Positions 53,767-62,507 of a stretch of DNA of 64,000 bases are shown one piece after another. The stretch covers positions 248,001 through 312,000 of the forward strand of contig NZ_MAOC01000091.1 of the NCBI RefSeq assembly GCF_001884135.1. Direction: 5' to 3'. Position numbers and translations under genes: made by a program. Each line of letters opens with the position of its first letter. Within the stretch, counting starts at the first letter, position 1. The notes beneath the pieces were generated by a model that had not been told where the DNA came from, searched no databases, and saw only the letters and a program-made list of their open reading frames with translations. Origin of the DNA: Bacillus nitratireducens. GTDB lineage: Bacteria > Bacillota > Bacilli > Bacillales > Bacillaceae_G.

Positions 53767-54048
53767 CTAAACACGGACGAAATCGTTGGTGCATTCGAAT
53801 TGAATATACTCTTGTTTTTGCAGCAATTTCTCATGTATTTGCTTTAATTCTGACGCATACGAACTGTCTATTAACATAAAAAGTTCTGTTAAATGAATCA
53901 TAATCTCGATATCTGATAAGATCGTTTGCAGCTCTTTCTCAACCTGCTCCTTTTCTCCACAGTCTTCTAGTTTAATAAACTCGTATGTACAAAATTGCAA
54001 TTTCTCGTTTAGGTTCTGTATAAAACACTTGGTTTTTGCATCCATCAT
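53767..54048 (-). CDS. Small helical protein of the cassette (about 94 aa)
   Basis: Unknown family. All-helical with four cysteines (KCFIQ, QFCTYEF, EDCGEK, FECTND) and no signal peptide. It is the first gene of the operon, 129 bp before the ACP. Start ATG 54048 or 54045 follows AGGTGGGG. Possible roles are regulator or helper of acyl loading. Nothing in the sequence decides. Confidence 0.55.
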   Translation of the reverse strand: MMDAKTKCFIQNLNEKLQFCTYEFIKLEDCGEKEQVEKELQTILSDIEIMIHLTELFMLIDSSYASELKQIHEKLLQKQEYIQFECTNDFVRV

Positions 54049-54308
54049 TCTCACCCCACCTTCTAATACGCATGAGGATTCATAAGAGTATATTCAGATA
54101 TTGGGAATTATGTGTATAATTCTAACACAAAAAACTAAAACACGTTACATATAATAACAATATTATCCATAAATTTACAACATTTTTCCTTTACTTTGTA
54201 ATATTTTTGTATGTTTCTTGTAAGCAGAAGCGCAGTATAGACTTTCTTACGTAAGGTAACAGGTCATGGTTTCTGTTATGGATAGATCGCCACAAAATTT
54301 TTTCGAAA

Positions 54309-55143
54309 ATGAGAGGTAAACGAAAATCCACAAGGAAAAGGTCCTAGCCAAATCTTTTTAGAGAATGGGTTTGACTTAGCTGTGATTGGTGAGAAGAAAC
54401 CAAAACAATGCTTGAAACGTTGGCGAAGAACCTTTGAACAATTTGGAGAGGAAGGCTTTTATACAGAACACTGTGGGAAAGGAAGTACGGGACGCCCTTC
54501 GGAAAAACCCCTCTCTCCTGATAAAAAATTAAAGAAAGCGGAAGTACGTATTTCGTTTTTAGAAGCAGAATTGACATTCCTAAAAAAGTTAGACGAACTC
54601 GCAAGGCAGGCGTTACAGAAGAAGCGTTAACAGCACGAGAAACATACACACGATTCCAATTCCCACGTATGGTGCGTTACCTTTGCATACTGACTGGGAT
54701 AAGTCGGAGTGGATACTATGCGTGGCTCCATCAGACAGATAAACAGCTGCAAAAAGAACGCAACGATGAAACAGATTATGAATGGATATCGTCTATCAAA
54801 CATTAGATAACTTGGAAGAGAGATTAGGAGAAGTCATTCATACTGAAGCGCTTCTACATTCAGACCAAGGTATTCATTATACACACCCTGAATTTCAAAA
54901 ACGTGTAAGAAAAATCGGGATCAGACAGTCTATGTCCTGTAGGGGCAATTGTTTAGACAATGCACCATTGGAACCTTCCTTGGTCATATGAAAGATGAAT
55001 TAGATTATAAAGATTGTCAAACCTTTGAATCCCTTGAGCTCAACATAAAGAATTATATGGAGGAGTATAATTCTAATCGTTATCAGTGGACATTAAAAAA
55101 GATGGCTCCGATCCAATATCGGAACCACCTTTTAAGTGCTTGA
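54309..55143 (+). pseudogene. Degenerate IS3-family transposase (orfA and orfB remnants)
   Basis: The orfA part reads after an early break: HTH segment (CLKRWRRTFEQFGEEGF), GSTGRP and the leucine-zipper end KKAEVRISFLEAELTFLKKL. The orfB N-terminus (LCILTGISRSGYYAWL) follows in a shifted frame. It then jumps to the C-terminal integrase part (HSDQGIHYTHPEFQKRVRK, SMSCRGNCLDNAPLE), with a frameshift before KDELDYKDCQTFESL. The first catalytic Asp region is deleted. It cannot make active transposase. The upstream gap 54055-54308 holds the cassette promoter and nothing else visible. Confidence 0.88.
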
Positions 55144-55192
55144 TTTTTCAGGGCTTTTTTATTAAAATATCCATTTTATAGGGTACAGTTCA

Positions 55193-55218
55193 ATATAACG
55201 AAGGCTCTTTTTGTTTTT
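55193..55218. repeat. Right half of the interrupted terminator hairpin
   Basis: ATATAACGAAGGCTCTTTTT followed by GTTTTT; it begins with the ATA target duplication (55193-55195). Joined to the left half without one ATA it makes a hairpin with 12-bp arms (GAGCCTTCGTTA / TAACGAAGGCTC) and T-run tails. The remaining gap to 55396 holds the selO promoter. Confidence 0.85.
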
Positions 55219-55396
55219 ATGACAGTTAAATGGACACAATGCAGTGAAGTCCTTACAATAGATTTCAAGGGGATAATTCACAATAAACGTATAATATTTT
55301 TAGTTAACCTCACACAGAATACATATAAGTACAAGAAAATAATTAAAAACCAATTACAATTCAAATTTCAAAAATACACAAAAAGGAGGAGATACG

Positions 55397-56863
55397 ATGA
55401 CTAATAAAAACGAAACTGGTTGGAATTTAGAGAGTAGTTATACTGACCTGCCCAAATCATTTTTCACCGAAATCCCCCCAACTCCTGTACACTCACCGGA
55501 GTTAATTAAACTAAATAATTCTTTAGCAATATCTCTTGGTTTTAATCCTGAGGAACTAAAAAAGGAAGCTGAAATTGCTATTCTCGCTGGTAATGCAATT
55601 CCAGAAGGAACTCACCCGCTAGCTCAGGCGTATGCTGGGCACCAATTTGGTCATTTCAACATGTTAGGAGATGGTCGTGCCCTTTTAATTGGGGAACAAA
55701 TTACTCCTTCAGGCGAACGGTTTGATATTCAATTGAAAGGTTCCGGTCCAACTCCATATTCGCGCCGTGGTGATGGCCGCGCTGCACTCGGTCCGATGCT
55801 ACGTGAGTATATTATTAGTGAAGCGATGTACGCGCTTGATATTCCAACTACTCGCAGTTTAGCAGTAGTCTCAACTGGCGAACCAATCTATCGCGAAACG
55901 AAATTACCTGGAGCAATTTTAACTAGAGTAGCAAGCAGCCATATTCGCGTCGGTACTTTTCAATATGCCGCAGCTCGTGGATCAATCGAGGATTTAAAAG
56001 CTTTAGCCCACTATACGATACAAAGACATTATCCAGAAATTGAGTCTCATGAAAACCCGTATGTCGCATTACTACAAGAAGTTATTAAAAGACAAGCAAG
56101 CCTTATCGCCAAATGGCAACTCGTCGGCTTCATTCACGGCGTAATGAACACTGACAATATAACGATTAGCGGTGAAACGATTGATTACGGTCCGTGTGCC
56201 TTTATGGATAGTTATAACCAAGGAACAGTATTTAGCTCTATTGACACACAAGGCCGTTATGCATACGGAAATCAACCATACATGGCTGCATGGGATCTCG
56301 CACGTTTAGCTGAATCTTTAATACCAATACTACATGAAGATGAAGAAGAAGCACTAAAAATTGCACAAGATGAAATTTCAAAGTTCAGTGTGCAGTACGA
56401 AAATAATTGGTTCCTCGGAATGAAGAAGAAATTAGGACTATTCAGCAATGAAGAACAAGATCAATCATTTATTGAGAAACTTTTAAAAGCAATGGAAAAA
56501 TATAAAGCAGATTATACAAATACATTCCGTGCATTAACTGACAATATATTAGAAAATGCACCTTTATTTGAAAGTCCTGAATTTAAAGAATGGTACGAGC
56601 TATGGCAATCCCGGTTAGAAAGACAAAAAGAATCACAAGATGATGCCTACAAGTTGATGAAAAATAACAATCCAGTAATCATTCCTCGAAACCACAGAGT
56701 AGAAGAAGCACTAGAAGCAGCTGTTAAAAATGGAGACTATAGCGTAATGGAGAAACTTCTTCAAGCTTTAGCAAATCCTTATGAATATTCTCAAGAACAA
56801 GCGGATTACTGCACGCCTCCAGCGCCGTCGAATCGTCCTTATCGTACTTTTTGTGGGACGTGA
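55397..56863 (+). CDS. selO: SelO family protein adenylyltransferase (pseudokinase, UPF0061)
   Basis: A 488-aa SelO-like protein. Motifs are [20 protein letters not shown] (about 82-101), [20 protein letters not shown] (about 113-132), the Mg2+ and nucleotide-binding [20 protein letters not shown] (about 249-268), and a C-terminal Cys near the end (TFCGT). SelO transfers AMP to Ser/Thr/Tyr of proteins and takes part in redox-stress response. AAGGAGGAG precedes the ATG. It is monocistronic and intact beside the mobile element. Confidence 0.95.
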   Translation: MTNKNETGWNLESSYTDLPKSFFTEIPPTPVHSPELIKLNNSLAISLGFNPEELKKEAEIAILAGNAIPEGTHPLAQAYAGHQFGHFNMLGDGRALLIGEQITPSGERFDIQLKGSGPTPYSRRGDGRAALGPMLREYIISEAMYALDIPTTRSLAVVSTGEPIYRETKLPGAILTRVASSHIRVGTFQYAAARGSIEDLKALAHYTIQRHYPEIESHENPYVALLQEVIKRQASLIAKWQLVGFIHGVMNTDNITISGETIDYGPCAFMDSYNQGTVFSSIDTQGRYAYGNQPYMAAWDLARLAESLIPILHEDEEEALKIAQDEISKFSVQYENNWFLGMKKKLGLFSNEEQDQSFIEKLLKAMEKYKADYTNTFRALTDNILENAPLFESPEFKEWYELWQSRLERQKESQDDAYKLMKNNNPVIIPRNHRVEEALEAAVKNGDYSVMEKLLQALANPYEYSQEQADYCTPPAPSNRPYRTFCGT

Positions 56864-56876
56864 TTGTTTAATATGT

Positions 56877-56918
56877 AAAAAGGTGTGTTCATACAAATTG
56901 TGTGAACGCACCTTTTTT
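56877..56918 (+). terminator. Intrinsic terminator after selO
   Basis: AAAAAGGTGTGTTCATACA / TGTGTGAACGCACCTTTTT stem with minor mismatches. Confidence 0.85.
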
Positions 56919-57041
56919 ATACATTTTCCATGAAAGTACTTTTCAATCAAATATTCTTGTTTAATTTTAGAGGCTAATTTAATGAAAGTCACTTTAAACC
57001 TAGGATCGCTTCCACAAAGGCTTTTAAGTCATTATAAAAAC

Positions 57042-58040
57042 CTATAATTGCAAATATAAATTATAAATAGGCCATTTATGTACTTCCGATTGTTGTCCAT
57101 CATCCATCCTATTAAAAATTCTACTCGCTTGCTGTTTCAATCCTAAAATCACATTTGCAACAAACTTTAACTGTGGATTATCTGTAGTTTCTAATAAATC
57201 ATATAAATAGTTTTCTTCTTCGCTTTCTAACTTTTGATTAATTCTCTTTTGAATTTGCTTATCATGTTGACTTTCAATCAAATCTTCCAAAAGCCTCTTT
57301 GCTAATTCAAGATACGCTATATTTCCACATTCATCATACGTAGAAATTAAATCCAATGCAATTTGATTATTTTCCATTAATCCTTTATCATGTCGTTTAT
57401 TATCAAAAGATTTTTTATATGTTTCAAAGTTAAAATTAGTTAAGGACAATAAATCTTCTCTAATTTTATATACAGCATATATGCTAACATTATTATAAGT
57501 ATCTTTATTAGGGTTAAACTCTCCTGGGTTTTTAGGAATAAATGCCGCCAATCTCTGAAAGATTTTTTCATCAAACATATTATAAAACATATTATCTTTT
57601 TCATCTTTGAATAATAGTAAGGTAATATATTCTGATAATTTTAACCTTAGGATTATTTGGCCATCTATTTTTGATTCGCCACTAATTAATTCATATTTTT
57701 GTTCTCGAAAAATATTGCAAATACCGGTAAATAAATCATCCAAATTTTCTTTTTCATCAAATACATAATCGCCTGAAATACCAATTCTCTCACAAGTCTC
57801 GAGTAAATCTTCATACTGTTTAATTTCCTCACAAATGGTATTAAATTTTTCTACCTTATTTATCGAAGCTCCTATCTCATATATTTCTGAAGGGAATTTT
57901 TTATTCTCTAAAATATATTTTAAAATTTTACATGCTTTTATATATGAATTTATACTTGTTAACCTTTTCATATTAAATTTTCCCGTTTTCATCTTCTTAG
58001 AAATCTCAAAGATTAGTGTATTTTCAAATTCAATATTCAA
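57042..58040 (-). CDS. Hypothetical protein (332 aa), helical
   Basis: I do not recognise this family. Long, highly charged, AT-rich and mostly helical (YIKACKILKYILENKKFPSE, LDLISTYDECGNIAYLELAK), with no signal peptide. TTG 58040 gives the longest frame but has no good binding site; ATGs 16 or 23 codons in are alternatives. It is transcribed towards selO, divergent from the Rap gene across a region containing a 10-bp dyad. It could be an accessory or defence gene, but this is not supported by motifs. Confidence 0.55.
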   Translation of the reverse strand: MNIEFENTLIFEISKKMKTGKFNMKRLTSINSYIKACKILKYILENKKFPSEIYEIGASINKVEKFNTICEEIKQYEDLLETCERIGISGDYVFDEKENLDDLFTGICNIFREQKYELISGESKIDGQIILRLKLSEYITLLLFKDEKDNMFYNMFDEKIFQRLAAFIPKNPGEFNPNKDTYNNVSIYAVYKIREDLLSLTNFNFETYKKSFDNKRHDKGLMENNQIALDLISTYDECGNIAYLELAKRLLEDLIESQHDKQIQKRINQKLESEEENYLYDLLETTDNPQLKFVANVILGLKQQASRIFNRMDDGQQSEVHKWPIYNLYLQL

Positions 58041-58099
58041 ATCATTTTTTGATTCTGTAATATGGTATCTAACCTCTCTTAAACTAAAGGACAGAATTC

Positions 58100-58142
58100 C
58101 TCAACATTTATTTAATAGTAAATCCATTAAACAAATGTTGAG
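58100..58142. promoter_or_regulatory. Dyad CTCAACATTT-N23-AAATGTTGAG between divergent genes
   Basis: Perfect 10-bp arms in the region between the 332-aa gene and rap. It could be a regulator site or an RNA hairpin in one of the leaders. Confidence 0.45.
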
Positions 58143-58221
58143 AAATATAAAACATCATTTCTAAATATTGTTATTTTTGATACTATATTTTATAAGAATA
58201 TTCAAAAAGTGAGGGGATTTC

Positions 58222-59316
58222 ATGAACGTTCAACTACAAGGTAATGAACAAATTACGAAATTATTTAATGATTGGTATTTAGCTATGCTTAAACAAGATG
58301 TGTCTCAGGCGACAAACTTAAAACATGAAATTGAGGAAAAGGAACTAAACTTTGAGGAAGATGAAAACTTAGCATTATATCATTCCTTACTAGATTTTCG
58401 ATATAAAGTTTTAGTAGATAGTTTAAGCATTTCAAAAGATAGTTTTGATAAAATAGATTCTTACGTAATCTCATCTAATCACCCACTGTCTTACTACTAT
58501 CATTTCTTTAAAGGCATTTATGCAACTTTAACCACAGACTATAACTTAGCTAGCGAACATTATGAACAGGCTAAATTATTATTAGTAAATAACACTGATA
58601 ATCTAGAGCAGGCTGAATTTTATTATCGGATGGCTATTTTCCATTATCACTTTTACCAACCAATTGAATCTATTGAATATGCGACAAAGGCTAAAGAGAT
58701 TTTCAATAAACAAGCTGGCTACGAAGTTAAAGTTGGATTATGTAAAAATACATTAGGTGCCTCATTTGTATATTTAAAACAATATGAACAAGCAGAAGAG
58801 CAATATAATTCAGCAATACACCTTTTACAAAAATCCGATGAAAAAGAATTAATTTTAAGTGTACGTAATAATTTGGGTTGGTTATATGCCAGTCAAAACC
58901 TCTCCACACTCGCAATACGTCACCTATCAGAAGTAACTGAAAAGAGGCCTACACATTTCAAAGCTCTCTTCTTACAAGCAAGAGAACACTCTAAACTAGA
59001 TGAAACAAGTATTGCTGAGGGGTTAATCCAAAAAGGATTAAAAATTTGTATGGAATTAAATAATGAAGAATATATATATCATTTTAAAATTCTAAACGAA
59101 ATAAATAATAATGTTCCTTCTGAAGAATTAGAAACAATTATTCTTAAAGGAATTACGTATTTCGACAAAGAATTATTATATAACTACACTCAAGAATACT
59201 CAGAAAAATTAGCTGTTAAATTTTATGGTGAAAATAACCACATTAAGGCAAGCGAATATTTTCATAAGGCGTTACAGGCAAAAGAAAAAACATTTGAGAA
59301 AGGGGCATTGAAATGA
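58222..59316 (+). CDS. rap: Rap family TPR regulator
   Basis: A 364-aa, all-helical protein with an N-terminal three-helix bundle (about 1-70) and then TPR repeats (YYYHFFKGIYATLTTDYNLA, FYYRMAIFHYHFYQPIESIE, KNTLGASFVYLKQYEQAEEQ, NNLGWLYASQNLSTLAIRHL). This order and length are those of Rap phosphatases and anti-activators, which act on Spo0F or ComA-type targets. GAGGGG precedes the ATG. It overlaps a downstream phr-like gene by 4 bp (ATGA), the classic Rap-Phr layout. Confidence 0.9.
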   Translation: MNVQLQGNEQITKLFNDWYLAMLKQDVSQATNLKHEIEEKELNFEEDENLALYHSLLDFRYKVLVDSLSISKDSFDKIDSYVISSNHPLSYYYHFFKGIYATLTTDYNLASEHYEQAKLLLVNNTDNLEQAEFYYRMAIFHYHFYQPIESIEYATKAKEIFNKQAGYEVKVGLCKNTLGASFVYLKQYEQAEEQYNSAIHLLQKSDEKELILSVRNNLGWLYASQNLSTLAIRHLSEVTEKRPTHFKALFLQAREHSKLDETSIAEGLIQKGLKICMELNNEEYIYHFKILNEINNNVPSEELETIILKGITYFDKELLYNYTQEYSEKLAVKFYGENNHIKASEYFHKALQAKEKTFEKGALK

Positions 59317-59501
59317 TTAAAAAAATTGGCTCTGTTTTTTTAGGACTATCTGTTTTCGGTATTTTAGCTACTGGTATTCATAGTTCAATTACATACCAAG
59401 CGGGTCATGCTGATCTTCCTGCACCACAAAGACCTGACTTTGTTCAATCTGTTGACGTAAGTAAAGACTACAACTCAACAACAGCTGTAAAAGCGCTTTA
59501 A
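59313..59501 (+). CDS. phr: Phr-type signalling peptide precursor (62 aa)
   Basis: ATG 59313 overlaps the rap stop (ATGA). The N-terminus is a Sec-type signal (MIKKIGSVFLGLSVFGILAT), followed by a polar C-terminal part with PAPQRPDFVQ and the end NSTTAVKAL. Phr precursors are exported, trimmed to five to seven residues and re-imported through Opp to block the partner Rap. The precursor is longer than usual (about 40-45 aa). The mature peptide probably comes from the last 20 residues but cannot be fixed here. AAGGGG lies before the start. Confidence 0.8.
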   Translation: MIKKIGSVFLGLSVFGILATGIHSSITYQAGHADLPAPQRPDFVQSVDVSKDYNSTTAVKAL

Positions 59502-59507
59502 AAACGA

Positions 59508-59536
59508 AAGACCTTCCATTAAGAAGGTCTTTTTTA
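59508..59536. terminator. Intrinsic terminator for phr and for the opposite-strand RNA
   Basis: AAGACCTTC / GAAGGTCTT stem with a T run on each side. Confidence 0.85.
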
Positions 59537-59591
59537 AATGCACTTATTTAGTTAATGTAATCGAATATTTCTTCATACAGGGCTTTCCATA

Positions 59592-59785
59592 TGCCTCCGA
59601 CGGGATTCGAACCCGCACTCCTTTCGTAAGCATAGGCTAAGGGGAACACGCTTCCCTACGGAATTTCACCGACAGGAGTTTCACCTGTCTCAGCTTATTT
59701 GCTTTTCGGTGCTTCTGAAACCTTCGCCTTGCGACCCGGTTCTACACTGTTTTCCGGCGCTCTTCCCTTCTAGAGCTACGGAGGC
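59592..59785 (-). ncRNA. About 194-nt RNA with tRNA-like ends and a large inserted core
   Basis: On the reverse strand the 5' end GCCTCCG pairs with CGGAGGC at the 3' end (7-bp acceptor-like stem). A D-arm-like GCTC-TAGAAGGGAA-GAGC follows the 5' strand. A T-arm with GCGGG-TTCGAAT-CCCGT precedes the 3' strand. In place of the anticodon arm are about 130 nt with several small hairpins (GACAGG/CCTGTC, GGGAA/TTCCC, CCGG/CCGG). No CCA is encoded and there is no anticodon loop of normal size. It is too short for a group I intron-containing tRNA. Terminator at 59508-59536 lies downstream. It may be a tRNA mimic or a processed structured RNA. Confidence 0.65.
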
Positions 59786-59800
59786 AGTTTTTCTTTCAAG

Positions 59801-59831
59801 TAAAAGATATTTCTACAAAAATAGAAATATC
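59801..59831 (-). terminator. Intrinsic terminator of the PaiB-like gene
   Basis: GATATTTCTA / TAGAAATATC perfect stem with a T run on the reverse strand, 16 bp before the tRNA-like RNA begins. Confidence 0.8.
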
Positions 59832-59849
59832 CCTTTGCTTCATATGAAA

Positions 59850-60455
59850 TCACTCTATTTCTTTCATCAAATCAGCAATCCCCCTACTCCCCTCACTACC
59901 AACTTTCTCAAGTTCCTCCACAACTAATTTCCGTCTTTGCCCAGAATGATTTTGACTTAACTTCGCTTTTCCTTCTATTTTATTTATCTTTATTTTAAAC
60001 CCAACTATTCCCTTACTTAATCCTCCCATATAATTCGGGTCTACATCATTAAGTGAGTACGTGCTCTGTGGATCTTCATATTTATGTACTAAATCTTGAA
60101 GAGAATCTATTAATTCCTGTTCATCTTCAACAATTTCCAACTCTCCATATACATGGACCGCAACATAATTCCATGTTGGTACTGCATTGTTTGTTTCATA
60201 CCATGACGGCGAGATGTAACTATGTGGCCCTTGGAATATAGCGAGTACTTGTTGATTTCCACTATCTTTCCACTGTTCATTCGGACGTGCGAAATGGCCA
60301 TGTAAAGTTAGAGTCTCCCTATTTAATAACAACGGTAAATGCGTTGCATATGGTTCCCCGTTATGTTGAGAAAATAATGTCGCAAAGCTATTTTGTTCAA
60401 TTATTTCGTAATTCATCTCTTCATCTTGTATTGCGAAATATTTTGGTATGTACAT
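59850..60455 (-). CDS. PaiB-like FMN-binding regulatory protein
   Basis: A 201-aa protein of the PaiB split-barrel family: [10 protein letters not shown] (about 36), [16 protein letters not shown] (about 49) and [18 protein letters not shown] (about 95). PaiB was first described in B. subtilis as a negative regulator of protease and sporulation genes, and resembles FMN-binding flavin reductases. No paiA gene is nearby. Cytosolic. It ends at a terminator just before the tRNA-like RNA. GGGAGC lies before the ATG. Confidence 0.88.
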   Translation of the reverse strand: MYIPKYFAIQDEEMNYEIIEQNSFATLFSQHNGEPYATHLPLLLNRETLTLHGHFARPNEQWKDSGNQQVLAIFQGPHSYISPSWYETNNAVPTWNYVAVHVYGELEIVEDEQELIDSLQDLVHKYEDPQSTYSLNDVDPNYMGGLSKGIVGFKIKINKIEGKAKLSQNHSGQRRKLVVEELEKVGSEGSRGIADLMKEIE

Positions 60456-60563
60456 AAGCTCCCTCTTTTCCAGTCTTTTCTATTTTATTTCCTATTATAT
60501 TTAGTAATCGCATCAATCAACAGGGCCAGATTGTATTTGTTTTACAATGGCAGCCTTCTATTT

Positions 60564-60598
60564 CAAAAAAATAGGCAGCATGTACTCCATGCCGCCTT
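60564..60598 (-). terminator. Intrinsic terminator of the GrpB-like gene
   Basis: AGGCGGCATG / CATGCTGCCT stem followed by a T run on the reverse strand. Confidence 0.85.
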
Positions 60599-61124
60599 AG
60601 TTCATTTGCCCCAATATATTTGTAATAAATGCTGTCTTACCTTCATTATAGCTAGCTCGATTTTTTGACGCTCTTGCTAACTCTTCTTTTAAGCTTCCAT
60701 ATTTAATAGCAACTTCGGTATGTTCACGAAGGTAATTACGAAAAGCTACATGTCTCCTCAACTCTTCACTATTCTTATCACACACATATAGATGATGTTC
60801 CATCCAAACTGTACTTTCCCCGTCCCACGGAACGAAAGCGTCCTTTCTGCCAAACGCCTCTCTCCCATTAAAGCTCCATTCCGCTTGATGATAGTACCCT
60901 ATCGTTTCAAGCTTTTTTACTACTTCAGGAAAAACTTCATAATCTTCTATTACAATATCAATATCTAATATTGGTTTTGCTGCAAGTTCTTTAACAGATG
61001 TACTCCCAACATGCTCAATGGACAAAACAAGTTCTTTTATTACATTGTTAATGAGCGATTGTAGTTTATAAAATTCATTTTCCCATTTGATGTTATATTC
61101 TTCGATAGTAATTCTCTGTTTCAA
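60597..61124 (-). CDS. GrpB family (UPF0157) nucleotidyltransferase-like protein
   Basis: A 175-aa protein with the nucleotidyltransferase-type signature IEHVGSTSVKELAAKPILDI (about 36-55), containing GST and paired DxD (DIDIV). A later block reads HHLYVCDKNSEELRRHVAFR. GrpB-like proteins have the NTase fold and occur alone or fused to CoaE; their substrate is not settled. GAGGGAT lies before the ATG. It is followed by a terminator. Confidence 0.9.
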   Translation of the reverse strand: MKQRITIEEYNIKWENEFYKLQSLINNVIKELVLSIEHVGSTSVKELAAKPILDIDIVIEDYEVFPEVVKKLETIGYYHQAEWSFNGREAFGRKDAFVPWDGESTVWMEHHLYVCDKNSEELRRHVAFRNYLREHTEVAIKYGSLKEELARASKNRASYNEGKTAFITNILGQMN

Positions 61125-61147
61125 TGTATCCCTCTCCTCAAAAGCAA

Positions 61148-61495
61148 TTATAACCTTTGAATATGAGTATCCTTAAAATCTGTCTCATATTTCAATCCAT
61201 ATCCAAACATTCGATCCATTCCAATGTGCGCTGTCCATATTAAACCAATCATTATAACGGAATCTACCTTAAAATAGACACCTATGATAGCAATTAATAT
61301 GGATATAATATATGTGTGACATATATTATAAATTTTAGCACCAACATAATTATTTACACCATACGCTAACATTGATAAATCCGGCGCTAAAAGGAACACA
61401 AAAAATATAATCCAACTAAATTCATATACTGAATACGCATAAATCGTGGCTACCAAAACAACTAGCCCTTCAAAATGTACAATACGTTTTTGCAT
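61148..61495 (-). CDS. DUF4260 family membrane protein
   Basis: A 115-aa protein with three or four hydrophobic segments and the DUF4260 pattern FLLAPDLSMLAYGVN (about 33), YNICHTYI and GLIWTAHIGMDRMFGYGLKY (about 83-102). The histidine and aspartate in HIGMDR are conserved in the family as I recall. The role is unknown. It ends 23 bp before grpB and may share its transcript. Confidence 0.85.
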   Translation of the reverse strand: MQKRIVHFEGLVVLVATIYAYSVYEFSWIIFFVFLLAPDLSMLAYGVNNYVGAKIYNICHTYIISILIAIIGVYFKVDSVIMIGLIWTAHIGMDRMFGYGLKYETDFKDTHIQRL

Positions 61496-61534
61496 TTTTT
61501 ATCATTCCTCTATTTCAACTAAAAGGTTGCTCTC

Positions 61535-62503
61535 CTATTTTTCTATATTTACCGATAAATTTTCATCACTGAAAGATTTCTTTGCATTTTTTGACCAGAT
61601 TGTTGCTAAAATTGGCCCTGCAATGTTATGCCACACTGCCGCTAATACACTTGGAAGTGCCGCCGCTGGTCCAAAATGTGCTGTTGCCAGCGCAACACCT
61701 AATCCTGAATTTTGCATTCCTACTTCTATTGAAATAGCTCTTCTTGTACCTTCGTCTAGTCCAAGTACGAACGCTGTTATATATCCGAGCAAAAAGCCAA
61801 ATGCATTATGGAGCATAACTGCAATAAAGATAAGAAGTCCCGAAGAAGTAATACTACTTACATTGGCTGAAACCACCGCTGAAACTATAATGATAATTGC
61901 TAAGACCGATATTAAAGGGATAACAGTCATTCCTTTAGTAACAGTTTTAGGGAAAAACTTCTTCACTAATAATCCTAAAATAATAGGTATGATAATGACT
62001 TGTACGATAGAAAGAAACATAGACATAGGATTCACTGGCATCCATTGTCCTGCAAGTAATAATAAAATGAGAGGTGTAGCAATTGGCGCTAATAAAGTTG
62101 ATAGTGACGTCATTGCAATAGACAACGCTAAGTTTCCTTTTGCTAAATAAACCATAACATTTGATGCAGTTCCACCCGGTACAGAACCGAGTAACACTAA
62201 TCCAGCCGCTAATTCGGCTGGTAACTTCATAACGTAGGCTAGTACGTATGCGACAAGTGGCATAATAATAAACTGAGCACATACACCGATAATAACTGGC
62301 AATGGTTTTGTAGCAATGATTTTAAAATCAACAGCCTTTAATGTTAATCCCATCCCAAACATGACAACTCCAAGTAAAATCGTTATGTAACTAGTTAAAC
62401 CTAGAAATGGTCCAGGAATGAAATATGCAATAGCTGCAATACAAATAACCCAAAATGCAAAATACTTTCCAGCTATATTACTTATCGCTTCTAGTACTTT
62501 CAC
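61535..62503 (-). CDS. Bile acid:sodium symporter family (BASS/YocS) transporter
   Basis: A 322-aa, 9-10 helix carrier. Family blocks are PLPVIIGVCAQFIIMPLVAY (about 68-87), the helix-break motif LVLLGSVPGGTASNVMVYLAKG (about 102-123) and the second crossing EVGMQNSGLGVALA (about 250-263). BASS transporters move organic anions such as pantoate or pyruvate with Na+. It starts four bases after the GlcD-like gene, so the pair is one operon and it probably imports the oxidase's substrate (inference). Confidence 0.92.
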   Translation of the reverse strand: MKVLEAISNIAGKYFAFWVICIAAIAYFIPGPFLGLTSYITILLGVVMFGMGLTLKAVDFKIIATKPLPVIIGVCAQFIIMPLVAYVLAYVMKLPAELAAGLVLLGSVPGGTASNVMVYLAKGNLALSIAMTSLSTLLAPIATPLILLLLAGQWMPVNPMSMFLSIVQVIIIPIILGLLVKKFFPKTVTKGMTVIPLISVLAIIIIVSAVVSANVSSITSSGLLIFIAVMLHNAFGFLLGYITAFVLGLDEGTRRAISIEVGMQNSGLGVALATAHFGPAAALPSVLAAVWHNIAGPILATIWSKNAKKSFSDENLSVNIEK

Positions 62504-62507
62504 CCAA

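Larger units (their letters stand above)
50045..55192. mobile_element. 5.15-kb IS3-family-ended element carrying an alpha-oxoamine synthase cassette
   Basis: The segment starts with TGAACTGTATCCC and ends with its imperfect inverse GGGTACAGTTCA (55181-55192). The flanks are a direct ATA on both sides. TG...CA ends and a 3-bp duplication fit the IS150 group of IS3. Within it are an IS-like left end (hairpin, then a promoter-like TATAAT, a ribosome binding site and a short frame), six cargo genes on the reverse strand and a degenerate orfAB on the plus strand next to the right end. The transposase is broken, so the element can move only with help in trans. It could be a transporter-type IS or the remains of a composite element. 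Confidence 0.78.

Noticed and set aside
54309-55143. Active IS3 transposase
   Set aside because: Early stop, loss of the first catalytic Asp region and a frameshift before the last Glu region.
55219-55404. 61-codon frame before selO
   Set aside because: It covers the selO promoter and binding-site region, is rich in Lys and Asn from AT content, and has no motif.
59592-59785. Ordinary tRNA, or tRNA interrupted by a group I intron
   Set aside because: No anticodon arm can be formed, and the insert of about 130 nt is too short and lacks the conserved group I core.
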